NCBI GenBank assembly: GCA_002403895.1
Contig: DHIQ01000267.1
Span: forward strand, 1 to 6,003
Length of the DNA: 6,003 bases
From: Candidatus Neomicrothrix sp. UBA4742
Lineage (GTDB): Bacteria > Actinomycetota > Acidimicrobiia > Acidimicrobiales > Acidimicrobilacustridaceae
Reading direction: 5' to 3'
Part shown: piece by piece, positions 1 through 5,173 of the stretch
How the letters are laid out: each line of letters opens with the position of its first letter
How positions within the stretch are numbered: the stretch's first letter is position 1
The notes under the pieces: generated by a model
The model's input: only the letters and a program-made list of their open reading frames with translations
What the model was told of the DNA's origin: nothing
The model's database searches: none
Translations under genes and position numbers: made by a program

Positions 1-192
1 CGCCGCAAGGATCTGGTCGAGCACGCCGGTTCGGATCTCTGCGACGGGTAGCCCGCCGTTCGACATCTGCCGCTCCACGTCGTGCCACCAGCACCACCCG
101 AGCGGGACGGCACGGAGTGGGCCGGCCGGCTCACCGTGGTCCCACACCAGGCCGCGCGCCCCGCACGTTCGGTAGGTTGGCTCGGTGCTCAC
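1..192 (-). CDS. Hypothetical protein, C-terminus outside window
   Basis: The reading frame is open for 64 codons from a GTG at 192 and runs off the left edge. The GTG is chosen because its GTGA overlaps the TGA stop of the upstream microprotein and because GGAGG lies 7 nt before it; an in-frame ATG at 210 lacks such a well-placed site. The visible part begins MSTEPTYRTCGARGLVWDHG and contains a Trp-rich stretch, LGWCWWHDVERQ, at residues 31-42. C10, H19, C34 and H37 could bind a metal, but the spacing fits no finger I know. I do not recognise the family. Its position as last visible gene of an overlap-coupled minus-strand operon suggests co-translation with the ATPase and SWIM genes. Existence is well supported by the overlap; function is unknown. 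Confidence 0.7.
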   Translation of the reverse strand, partial: MSTEPTYRTCGARGLVWDHGEPAGPLRAVPLGWCWWHDVERQMSNGGLPVAEIRTGVLDQILAA

Positions 193-311
193 GTCGCCGC
201 CTCCGCCCATTGCCTCGGGGCCGGGACCAGCACCACGCGCATGAGGGCGAGCAGGTGGGAGCAGCGACCGAAGGCGGGACAGTCACACGTCCAGCCGGCG
301 CCGGGGCTCAT
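189..311 (-). CDS. SWIM-type zinc-finger microprotein (40 aa)
   Basis: A 40-codon gene, too short for most gene finders, fits exactly between its neighbours: its ATG overlaps the ATPase stop (ATGA, 308-311) and its TGA overlaps the next gene's GTG (GTGA, 189-192). A G-rich stretch (GGGGGTGG) lies just before the start. Residues 7-23 read WTCDCPAFGRCSHLLAL, giving C9-x-C11-x5-C17-x-H19. This matches the CxCxnCxH signature of SWIM zinc fingers including the hydrophobic residues after CxH, although n=5 is at or below the usual lower limit. SWIM fingers are known from SWI2/SNF2 ATPases, MuDR-type transposases and Sws1/Shu recombination factors, where they mediate DNA or protein contacts. I infer an accessory factor for the ATPase encoded directly upstream. 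The remaining 20 residues (MRVVLVPAPRQWAEAAT) show no other motif. It could instead be a short unrelated Zn protein. Confidence 0.68.
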   Translation of the reverse strand: MSPGAGWTCDCPAFGRCSHLLALMRVVLVPAPRQWAEAAT

Positions 312-1876
312 CCCACCACCCCCAAGAGAGGTTCGACCTTCGCGGCCGTCCAGGCGTGGCCCTTGGGGTCCTTGAGGTCCCAGGCGTTCAAGGCGCGGGC
401 GATCTCGTGGGGGTTGTTCCCGCCGCGGTACAGCCGGTCGATCTCGGTGGCGATGTCGGTGGCCTTGACTTCTGCGCTGGCGGTAGAGGGTTCAGACGTA
501 ACGTCTAGACCCGTAACGTCTAGACCCTCAAGCGGTGGGTCACCCTCGGAACCCGCTGCAACCGTGCAACCGTCGCCTTGACCTGCGGTTTCGTCCTCCT
601 CCTGGTTGTGCGGTTGCAGCAGGGGCAGGATCACCAGGTCATCGGGCAGAGGCTCACCCACTACGTATCGACCCTGCCGGCCCCGGCGATCCTCGTTGTT
701 CACCACGTAGCCGGCCTGCATGGCGACCTGGAGCCGGCGGTACGCCGCGGACTTGTCGATGCCGAGCCTCCGGCCGAGCTCCGTGGCCGAGGTCTCGTCC
801 TCCGCGACCACGGCCACCGTCTCCCTGATCGTGGGCGAGATGGTGGCCCCGATCCCCTGGGAGACGACGTCCAGGATCCGGGCCCGGACGGCGTCGTAAT
901 CGGCCGGCGTGGCGATGATGCGGCCGTTGTCGTCCCGGTCCCGATTGGCCTGGTGCAGGACGGCGTGGGCCTTGATCAGCGAGAGCACGGCGGCGAAGTC
1001 GCGGCGAAGTCGAACCGCCACGGGCGGGATGTTCTCGGCCAGGTAGCGAGCGAACGGGACGGTGACCCTGTTGTCCTGCTGCCACAACCAGTCCTGCAGG
1101 TCGTGCCATCGCCGCAGGTCGACCGGGTGGTTCGCCTCCTCGGCCAGGGCCCGAAGGACGCTCCTGGTCTGGCCGGGGCTGTCGTTCGTCGGGATCGAGA
1201 GCATCCGCGTCTCGTTCTCGTTGTGGAGCGAGATTGCGGTCGTCGTGATGATCACGTTCGTCGGGCCGCGCTTCTCAAACCGCCTGGTCGACCAGCCGCC
1301 GTCCTTGGTCTTCACCGTCATCTCGTAGTGGGTCTCGCCCTCGCTCACGAGGCTTCGAACGTAATAGGCAGTCTGGTCACCCGACTGCTTCTCTGCCCGT
1401 TCCCGCAGCGCTCCCGCCTCGTAGATCACGAGGGTCCGGTGCTCGAAGCTCTTGTCGGAGAACAGCAGCGCCTTTTCGGACATCCCGGTGAAAGGGAGCG
1501 TCGCCTTCGAAGGGAAGAACCGGCACGTCTTCTGGGTGCAGTGCGACTTCCCTGCCGAGCTCGGCCCCTTCACCACCACGGAAACCGGCTTGTCGAGGAG
1601 CCGGGAGGTAATCGCAAGGTACTCGGTTGCAATGAGGGTGTCCTCGCCTACGACGCCCTCACGGTGCGCGTCGACCAGGAACCGGCCGAGGATGTCCTGC
1701 TCACGGGCCATTTCTGGCACGTCGCCCCGGCCCGGTTGCACGGTTGCAGAGGTTTCCGGGGGGGTATAGGGAACCTCCACCTTCCCATTGCCCTCGGCCC
1801 GGGGATGGCCTTGGGCGCAGAGGCCGTCGGGCTGGTACGTGGTGCCGCACCAGCAGAAGCGCGTCTCGTCGGTCAT
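308..1876 (-). CDS. P-loop ATPase, helicase/replication-like, mobile-element type
   Basis: The protein has 522 aa from an ATG at 1876. This start has GGAGAG 6 nt upstream and forms an ATGA overlap with the preceding gene; the frame stays open to 2188, but that extension overlaps two other genes. Order of parts: a Cys/His knuckle (C8-x-C10, C20, H24); a flexible linker; an ATPase core with Walker A GPSSAGKS (104-111), conserved-looking FTGMSEKALLFS (129-140), Walker B-like TLVIYEAGAL with E153 (148-157), a sensor-like strand VIITTT (208-213), and ENETRMLS (220-227) whose R224 is a likely arginine finger; a winged-helix domain ELGRRLGIDKSAAYRRLQ (366-383) and beyond; an acidic linker with an LDVTG/LDVTS duplication (452-461); and a tail resembling the C-terminal helices of serine recombinases (IARALNAWDLKDPKGHAW, 492-509). 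Such ATPases occur uncharacterised in phages and integrative elements. I infer a DNA-unwinding or initiator role; no primase or polymerase domain is visible. Confidence 0.88.
   Translation of the reverse strand: MTDETRFCWCGTTYQPDGLCAQGHPRAEGNGKVEVPYTPPETSATVQPGRGDVPEMAREQDILGRFLVDAHREGVVGEDTLIATEYLAITSRLLDKPVSVVVKGPSSAGKSHCTQKTCRFFPSKATLPFTGMSEKALLFSDKSFEHRTLVIYEAGALRERAEKQSGDQTAYYVRSLVSEGETHYEMTVKTKDGGWSTRRFEKRGPTNVIITTTAISLHNENETRMLSIPTNDSPGQTRSVLRALAEEANHPVDLRRWHDLQDWLWQQDNRVTVPFARYLAENIPPVAVRLRRDFAAVLSLIKAHAVLHQANRDRDDNGRIIATPADYDAVRARILDVVSQGIGATISPTIRETVAVVAEDETSATELGRRLGIDKSAAYRRLQVAMQAGYVVNNEDRRGRQGRYVVGEPLPDDLVILPLLQPHNQEEDETAGQGDGCTVAAGSEGDPPLEGLDVTGLDVTSEPSTASAEVKATDIATEIDRLYRGGNNPHEIARALNAWDLKDPKGHAWTAAKVEPLLGVVG
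498..527. repeat. 15-bp tandem direct repeat with nested palindromes
   Basis: GTAACGTCTAGACCC occurs twice back to back (498-512 and 513-527) without mismatch. It lies within the ATPase gene and keeps frame, encoding LDVTG-LDVTS (residues 452-461). The unit contains the palindrome GTCTAGAC (503-510, 518-525), and the left boundary adds AGACGT-A-ACGTCT (494-506). This could be replication slippage in a linker or a small binding site. Confidence 0.85.
556..572 (-). repeat. 17-bp repeat, copy A (two CGGTTGCA units)
   Basis: Read on the minus strand this is CGGTTGCACGGTTGCAG, a perfect inverted copy of 1733-1749. Here it encodes DGCTVAAG-type codons in the C-terminal linker (residues 436-441), a different reading frame from the other copy, so the similarity exists in DNA rather than protein. 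Confidence 0.8.
603..619 (+). repeat. Degenerate copy of the 17-bp repeat
   Basis: The plus strand reads TGGTTGTGCGGTTGCAG, matching 14 of 17 positions of the 17-bp repeat and containing one exact CGGTTGCA (611-618). It lies 30 bp from copy A in opposite orientation. Confidence 0.6.
1624..1631 (+). repeat. Single CGGTTGCA unit
   Basis: An isolated exact copy of the 8-bp unit lies within the ATPase gene. It counts as one of six in the window; alone it would be unremarkable. Confidence 0.4.
1733..1749 (+). repeat. 17-bp repeat, copy B (two CGGTTGCA units)
   Basis: CGGTTGCACGGTTGCAG is two tandem CGGTTGCA units plus G, identical to the reverse complement of 556-572. On the coding (minus) strand it encodes SATVQP (residues 43-48) in the linker before the ATPase domain. 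Copies A and B thus bracket the ATPase and winged-helix coding region as an inverted pair. Confidence 0.8.
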
Positions 1877-2061
1877 GACGCTCTCCGTTCGGGGAGGGCG
1901 ATCGGGCACAGGGTGTCTCGGGCGGAGCAGCGGCACGCGAACCGACCCCGACCGGCCGGGCAGAGGTCCCAGATCGACCAGCGCGTTCGGGTAGACTTGG
2001 TTCGATCGTCGTGGCGGCGGTCCTCTGGGGTCTCGGCGGTGAGCTGGGGCCCCAGTTTCAT
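1873..2061 (-). CDS. Small Cys-rich protein (62 aa), unknown function
   Basis: The ATG at 2061 overlaps the stop of the preceding gene (ATGA, 2058-2061) and its own TGA overlaps the ATPase start (ATGA, 1873-1876). This double overlap is the main evidence that it is translated; the upstream AAGGCGG is a mediocre ribosome site. The first 30 residues are charged and basic (EDRRHDDRTKSTRTR at 13-27). The second half holds four cysteines, C34-x8-C43-x-C45-x6-C52, compatible with one small zinc site. No known family is recognised. Its place between a small basic protein and the ATPase suggests a subunit or regulator of that ATPase, which is inference only. The frame also lacks the antisense look of neighbouring spurious frames because it tiles the gap between two real genes exactly. 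Confidence 0.62.
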   Translation of the reverse strand: MKLGPQLTAETPEDRRHDDRTKSTRTRWSIWDLCPAGRGRFACRCSARDTLCPIALPERRAS

Positions 2062-2324
2062 GGTGTCGCCGCCTTGCGAGCACGCCGGACCTTCGCGGAC
2101 TTGAGAGCGAGCTTTGCGAAGTAGGCCTTCCGGGCAAGCTCGGAGCGGCGGGCTCGTTCGGCCTCGGGCAAGATGCCCTCGGGGTCAACCTCCCGGTCGA
2201 ACCGGGCCAACGCGGCCGTCCGGGCGGGCTTGGTCAGCTCTCGGGAGTCGTACTGCGAGTGAAGGGACAGGCCCCCGATGCGTGCCCGCATCGACCGCTC
2301 TGCCGGAGAAAGAGAAAGGCCCAA
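2058..2324 (-). CDS. Small basic helical protein (88 aa), element-associated hypothetical
   Basis: I place the start at TTG 2324 because AGGAGG lies 8 nt upstream; a GTG at 2333 sits directly on that ribosome site and is unlikely to be used, and an internal ATG at 2291 would cut off the N-terminal SLSPAER segment. The protein is mostly charged helix: LSPAERSMRARIGGLSLHSQ near the start, FDREVDPEGILPEAERARR in the middle, and AYFAKLALKSAKVRRARK at the end. This pattern (RARI/L near the N-terminus, an F-x-R-E-V-D-P-x-G-x-L-P-E-ER box, then a Lys/Arg-rich C-terminus) is one I associate with small hypothetical proteins recurring in actinobacterial genomes, often near integrative elements; no function is established to my knowledge. 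It heads an overlap-coupled gene chain. A nucleic-acid-binding role is a guess from charge. Confidence 0.78.
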   Translation of the reverse strand: MGLSLSPAERSMRARIGGLSLHSQYDSRELTKPARTAALARFDREVDPEGILPEAERARRSELARKAYFAKLALKSAKVRRARKAATP

Positions 2325-2332
2325 CGACGCCA

Positions 2333-2338
2333 CCTCCT
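2333..2338 (-). promoter_or_regulatory. Ribosome binding site deciding the TTG start at 2324
   Basis: The minus strand reads AGGAGG, followed by 8 nt and TTG. It overlaps the alternative GTG at 2333, which argues against that GTG being the start. Confidence 0.6.
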
Positions 2339-2374
2339 CGGTGGAGTCGCAAAGCCCCAGTTCGCGACCTACTT

Positions 2375-2405
2375 CGTGTCGGTCTTTCCGTGCGGCTCCG
2401 ACACG
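2375..2405. promoter_or_regulatory. Inverted repeat in the leader of the ATPase operon
   Basis: CGTGTCGG (2375-2382) and CCGACACG (2398-2405) are perfect 8-bp arms separated by 15 nt. The element lies downstream of the TATAAT box and about 50 bp upstream of the TTG start, so it could be a repressor operator or a leader RNA hairpin. No T-run follows, so it is unlikely to be an intrinsic terminator. Confidence 0.4.
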
Positions 2406-2446
2406 TTCCCGTCAGACCGGAGGGCCATGTGATCGTCTTCCCGAGC

Positions 2447-2452
2447 ATTATA
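2447..2452 (-). promoter_or_regulatory. Candidate -10 box (TATAAT) for the ATPase operon
   Basis: The minus strand carries a perfect TATAAT 5 nt after the stop codon of the CxxH protein. It is conspicuous in otherwise GC-rich DNA and directs transcription toward the 88-aa gene, leaving a leader of roughly 110-115 nt. No good -35 is visible 16-18 bp upstream (CCAGGA at 2470-2475), so an activator or non-canonical sigma use is possible. The downstream genes could also be read through from the recombinase promoter. Confidence 0.45.
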
Positions 2453-2457
2453 CCCCA

Positions 2458-2748
2458 CTAGTCCAGCGCTCCTGGGGCTTTCCCATCCTTCATCCTGGAA
2501 GCTCGGAACGTGGGCGCGAGGCGCTCCAACTCGAGAGCCTTCTGGCCGGTAGTCAGCGCGCGCCGAATGGCCGTCTCGAACGCAATCATCATTCCGTGAT
2601 CTTGGCACGGGAACAGGAAGGACCGGGTTCCAGTGGGGGTGTGGAGCGCCTCGCCGCCGTCGCTGTCGAGCCTTCCATTAGTCTCGACTATCACTCCGAT
2701 GCGGCGCCGGTGCGCTTTGCAGACGAGGATCAGGACGCGTGTTCTCAC
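2458..2748 (-). CDS. CxxH...CxxH small protein coupled to the recombinase (96 aa)
   Basis: The GTG start at 2748 overlaps the recombinase stop (GTGA, 2745-2748); no ribosome site is visible, so translation probably depends on coupling. The protein has two matching pairs, C10-x2-H13 in [11 protein letters not shown] and C48-x2-H51 in [12 protein letters not shown], 34 residues apart, which would suit a four-ligand zinc site. Between them are beta-strand-like segments ([13 protein letters not shown]); after them comes an amphipathic basic region ([22 protein letters not shown], in part). The family is not recognised. Genes translated together with an integrase often act in recombination control (directionality factors) or DNA binding, so that is a reasonable inference but not shown by sequence. 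Codon use with G/C third positions supports a real gene. Confidence 0.72.
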   Translation of the reverse strand: MRTRVLILVCKAHRRRIGVIVETNGRLDSDGGEALHTPTGTRSFLFPCQDHGMMIAFETAIRRALTTGQKALELERLAPTFRASRMKDGKAPGALD

Positions 2749-3692
2749 AGTCGATCACCCGGGGACAGTCGGCGGTGGGCTGCGACCGCCCGCTCGGCCC
2801 GCGTCGACGCGGCGTAACGGGTCAGCATCTCCCTCGTTCGCCAACCCGCGATCTCCAGCAGGTCGCCCTCGCTGCCCCCGCTGGCGAGCCAGGCATGGGC
2901 GAACCCATGACGAAAGACGTGGGGGTGAACCTGTCGTGGATCAAGATTGGCCTCCCGCGCCCGGCGCCGAAGCATCTGTTGGATCCCCGAATCTCCCATT
3001 GGCCCTCTCAGGCCCAGCCAGAGAGCCGGCAGAGCGGCCTGAGGGTGCTGCTGGCGACGGCGGGTGTACCTGTCGAGGGCCTTCACGGTCTTGGCCCCGA
3101 TCGGCAGGATGCGCCCACGCCGGCCCTTGCCGGTGACCCGGAGCACCTGGCCATCGAGGTCGACGTCGTGTGTCTCGGGGTCGCCGGGGGTCCACCTGAG
3201 CCCGCGGAGCTCCGCAAGGCGGCAACCCGTGTCGTACAGAACGCGGATGATCGCCGTGTCTCGCCGGTCATCGAACTCGCCACCGCTGCATGCGTCGAGC
3301 AGCCCCTTGACGTCCTTGTCGCGCAGGATGGCCGGCGGTGTCTCGGGGATCTTCGGGGGGCGCATCCTGGCCATCGGCGACTCCGTCAGTTCGCCTTCGT
3401 CGACCAGGAACCGGAAGAACTGCTGCAATGCCCGGAACCGGTTGGAGGCCGTGGCGGGCTTCCACCGAGCGAGCAGGTCCTCCACGAACGTCTCGACGTG
3501 CTCGCGACGGATGCTCGCGACATCGGTCGGCATCCCCCGATCGAGGAGGAACCGGGCGAACTGGTCGCATGCGTCGCCGTAGGTCTCGACCGTCTTAGGG
3601 GAGAGGTTAGAAGCGCGAAGGTGACGGGCGAACGACGCGGCTAGGGCCGGGACGTCGCCTATCATGGGCATCGTGATGGTGGAGCGCTCCAT
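2745..3692 (-). CDS. XerC/D-like tyrosine recombinase (315 aa)
   Basis: This is a site-specific recombinase that would cut and rejoin DNA through a 3'-phosphotyrosine. The start is ATG 3692, preceded by AGGAGGT 4 nt upstream. The frame is open back to 3785, but that start lies on the -35 box of the promoter and cannot be transcribed from it. Residues 15-100 form the SAM-like core-binding domain ([20 protein letters not shown]). The catalytic domain shows R158 ([13 protein letters not shown]), K189 (VTGKGRRGR), H258 and R261 ([10 protein letters not shown]), W284 in place of the usual second His (IAGWRTREM), and nucleophile Y293 (TRYAAST). Trp at this place is known in active enzymes such as Cre. 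Length is typical of Xer-type integrases without an arm-binding domain. It is the tRNA-proximal gene of the left element and its stop overlaps the next gene. It may integrate that element or resolve dimers; the target site is not identifiable here. Confidence 0.93.
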   Translation of the reverse strand: MERSTITMPMIGDVPALAASFARHLRASNLSPKTVETYGDACDQFARFLLDRGMPTDVASIRREHVETFVEDLLARWKPATASNRFRALQQFFRFLVDEGELTESPMARMRPPKIPETPPAILRDKDVKGLLDACSGGEFDDRRDTAIIRVLYDTGCRLAELRGLRWTPGDPETHDVDLDGQVLRVTGKGRRGRILPIGAKTVKALDRYTRRRQQHPQAALPALWLGLRGPMGDSGIQQMLRRRAREANLDPRQVHPHVFRHGFAHAWLASGGSEGDLLEIAGWRTREMLTRYAASTRAERAVAAHRRLSPGDRL

Positions 3693-3696
3693 GGTG

Positions 3697-3703
3697 ACCT
3701 CCT
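3697..3703 (-). promoter_or_regulatory. Strong ribosome binding site for the tyrosine recombinase
   Basis: The minus strand reads AGGAGGT, 4 nt before ATG 3692. It is the best ribosome site in the window and fixes the recombinase start at that ATG. Confidence 0.8.
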
Positions 3704-3755
3704 GCCCCCGCGGCAAGCGGTCAGGCCGTCCGGCCGGTGCCTCGAAGACAACCGG

Positions 3756-3785
3756 ATTATGCGCTGTGCGGGCGGTGTGCGTCAA
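3756..3785 (-). promoter_or_regulatory. Sigma70-type promoter of the recombinase gene
   Basis: On the minus strand TTGACG (3780-3785) and CATAAT (3756-3761) are separated by 18 bp. Transcription would start near 3749, giving a leader of about 57 nt before ATG 3692. The -35 lies only 27 bp before the tRNA-Pro 5' end, so this promoter occupies the space where the tRNA's own promoter would be expected, and the two may compete or be divergent. Confidence 0.65.
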
Positions 3786-3812
3786 CCCTCAGGAGCGTTT
3801 CCGCAGGTAGAC

Positions 3813-3887
3813 CGGGGCGTAGCGCAGCTTGGTGAGCGCGCCTGCTTTGGGAGCAGGAGGTCGGCGGTTCGAATCCGCCCGCCCCGA
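3813..3887 (+). tRNA. tRNA-Pro (anticodon TGG)
   Basis: A complete cloverleaf can be drawn: acceptor CGGGGCG (3813-3819) pairs perfectly with CGCCCCG (3880-3886), discriminator A3887; D-arm GCGC (3822-3825)/GCGC (3836-3839); anticodon stem CCTGC (3841-3845)/GCAGG (3853-3857) with loop TTTGGGA and anticodon TGG at 3848-3850; variable loop AGGTC; T-arm GGCGG/CCGCC with loop TTCGAAT (3868-3874). CCA is not encoded (CAG follows A3887). TGG reads proline codons. The gene appears intact and lies between two diverging recombinase genes, so its 3' half is the likely integration site of the right-hand element. No convincing promoter is visible immediately upstream. Confidence 0.97.
3863..3887 (+). other. 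Putative attachment site in the tRNA-Pro 3' end
   Basis: Phage-type integrases commonly use the T-arm and acceptor 3' end of a tRNA gene as attB, with the integrase next to it. Here the integrase begins 129 bp after the tRNA and reads away from it. The T-arm supplies the dyad GGCGG-TTCGAAT-CCGCC. The matching direct repeat expected at the other end of the element is not found inside the window, so the core extent is inferred. Confidence 0.4.
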
Positions 3888-3969
3888 CAGAGAAAGTGCA
3901 GGTCAGACCCTACGGGACTAGCCGAATCCGACGTCCTGAACCCTGAGGGCAGCAGCTGGGCAGCAACGC

Positions 3970-3978
3970 TGGTATCGT
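3970..3978 (+). promoter_or_regulatory. Candidate extended -10 promoter of the integrase
   Basis: TGG-TATCGT (TGn plus TAnnnT-type -10) lies 37 nt upstream of the integrase ATG at 4016, placing the transcript start near 3985. No TTGACA-like -35 is clear, as is usual for extended -10 promoters. GGAG at 4004-4007 is the ribosome site, 8 nt before ATG. Confidence 0.4.
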
Positions 3979-4015
3979 CCAGGGTGAAAAGCCGGCACAA
4001 GGCGGAGCTGACGGA

Positions 4016-5173
4016 ATGGCCTGGATCGTCGAGAAGAAGCGCTCGGACGGCGGAACTTCATACAAGCTCTCCTGGCGAGATCCCTCCGGCCGGGTCAAGA
4101 GCGAGACCTTCCGCAAGAAGAAGCTGGCCCTCGATCGACTCCACTCGGTCGAGGAACAGAAGAACGCGGGGACCTACCGTGATCCTGCGCTCTCGAAGGT
4201 CACCCTTCGGGCGTTCTGGGAGCACTTCATCCGGACTTCTCCGCCTCCTGCTCCCTCCACGGAGGCCCTCTACCGGATGCAGGCCCGCCTCTATATCCTG
4301 CCCAAGCTCGGGAACGTCCAGCTGCGGGCTCTGACGAACGCTCGCATCAAGACCTTCCTGGCAGACCTCAAGGACGACGGTGTTGGGGAGCCGAGCATCA
4401 ACAGCGTCCACCGGCTCCTACGGCGCATCCTCTCGGTGGCGGTCGAGGAGGGAAGGATCCCGTCGAACCCGGCCGCCCGCATCAAGGTCCCGAAGGGCCA
4501 GCCGAAGGAGATGCGGTTCCTCGACCATGCACAGGTCCGGGCTCTCGCGGACGAGGTTCCTGACCGATACAAGTGCCTGATCTACTTCCTTGCCTACACA
4601 GGGGCTCGCATCGGCGAAGCAGCCGCGCTGCGGGTGAGGAACGTGGATCTCATGAAGCGCCAGGTGCTGGTCGTGGAGGCTTCGAAGGAAGTCGGTGGTC
4701 ACCTCAGCATGGGCCCCACGAAAACCAAGCAGAACCGAGGGCTGACCCTCCCACGGTTTCTGGCAGAGATGCTCGCCGAGCACCTGGCCGAGTTCTCCAA
4801 CCCCAAGGATCCCGACGCGCTCGTCTTCAGCGGGGAGCGTGGGGCACCCATCCGGCAGAGCGTGTTCCGCCAGCGAGTCTTCAAGCCGGCCGCCTTCCGC
4901 GCCAAGCTTCCTCCCGGCGTCCGCCCTCACGACCTTCGGCACACGGCGGTGGCGCTTGCGATCGAGGCGGGCTGGCACGCCAAGAAGATCCAGGACATGC
5001 TGGGCCACTCGAGCATCGAGGTCACGCTCGGGACCTACGGCCACCTCTTCGAGACGCTGCACGAGGACGCGGCGGACCGGCTCGACGCCCTGTACCGCGC
5101 TGCCAATGAGCACGAGGAAGCCGAGGTCATCACCCTCAAGGGCGCAAACAGTGAGCCCGCCGAGGTGGGCTAA
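4016..5173 (+). CDS. int: Phage-type tyrosine integrase (385 aa)
   Basis: It catalyses integration and excision of the right-hand element, most likely at the adjacent tRNA-Pro. The ATG at 4016 has GGAG 8 nt upstream. Residues 1-58 form an arm-binding N-terminus with the usual SYKLSWRDPSGRVKSETF strand pattern and KKKLALDRL helix; 62-150 is the SAM-like core-binding domain (TLRAFWEHFI, then NSVHRLLRRILSVAVEEGRI); 166-345 is the catalytic domain with R198 (YTGARIGEAAAL), K236 (GPTKTKQNRGL), H305 and R308 (RPHDLRHTAVA), H331 (MLGHSSIEVT) and nucleophile Y341 (GTYGHLFE). All catalytic residues are present and length is normal, so it is probably active. It differs in class from the left recombinase, which lacks an arm-binding domain. 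The C-terminal 25 residues are acidic and non-conserved. Confidence 0.97.
   Translation: MAWIVEKKRSDGGTSYKLSWRDPSGRVKSETFRKKKLALDRLHSVEEQKNAGTYRDPALSKVTLRAFWEHFIRTSPPPAPSTEALYRMQARLYILPKLGNVQLRALTNARIKTFLADLKDDGVGEPSINSVHRLLRRILSVAVEEGRIPSNPAARIKVPKGQPKEMRFLDHAQVRALADEVPDRYKCLIYFLAYTGARIGEAAALRVRNVDLMKRQVLVVEASKEVGGHLSMGPTKTKQNRGLTLPRFLAEMLAEHLAEFSNPKDPDALVFSGERGAPIRQSVFRQRVFKPAAFRAKLPPGVRPHDLRHTAVALAIEAGWHAKKIQDMLGHSSIEVTLGTYGHLFETLHEDAADRLDALYRAANEHEEAEVITLKGANSEPAEVG

Noticed and set aside
578..2104. 508-codon open frame on the plus strand
   Set aside because: It lies antisense to the ATPase gene and two small genes. It has no recognisable domain, and long antisense frames are normal opposite genes with G/C third positions.
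1877..2188. 104-residue N-terminal extension of the ATPase frame
   Set aside because: It is low-complexity Pro/Arg/Ser sequence overlapping two real genes. ATG 1876 has a good ribosome site and an ATGA overlap.
2185..2448. 87-codon minus-strand frame starting at the TATAAT region
   Set aside because: Its ATG overlaps the -10 box, the product is low-complexity Arg/Gly/Pro, and it overlaps the better supported 88-aa gene.
2739..3644. 301-codon plus-strand frame
   Set aside because: It is the antisense shadow of the recombinase, with no domain or ribosome site.
3693..3785. 31-residue N-terminal extension of the left recombinase
   Set aside because: The upstream start lies within the -35 box of the promoter, while ATG 3692 has AGGAGGT at a suitable distance.
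3870..3930. CGAATCCG repeated at 3870-3877 and 3923-3930
   Set aside because: An 8-bp direct repeat alone, with unrelated flanks, is too short to support an attachment or arm-type site.
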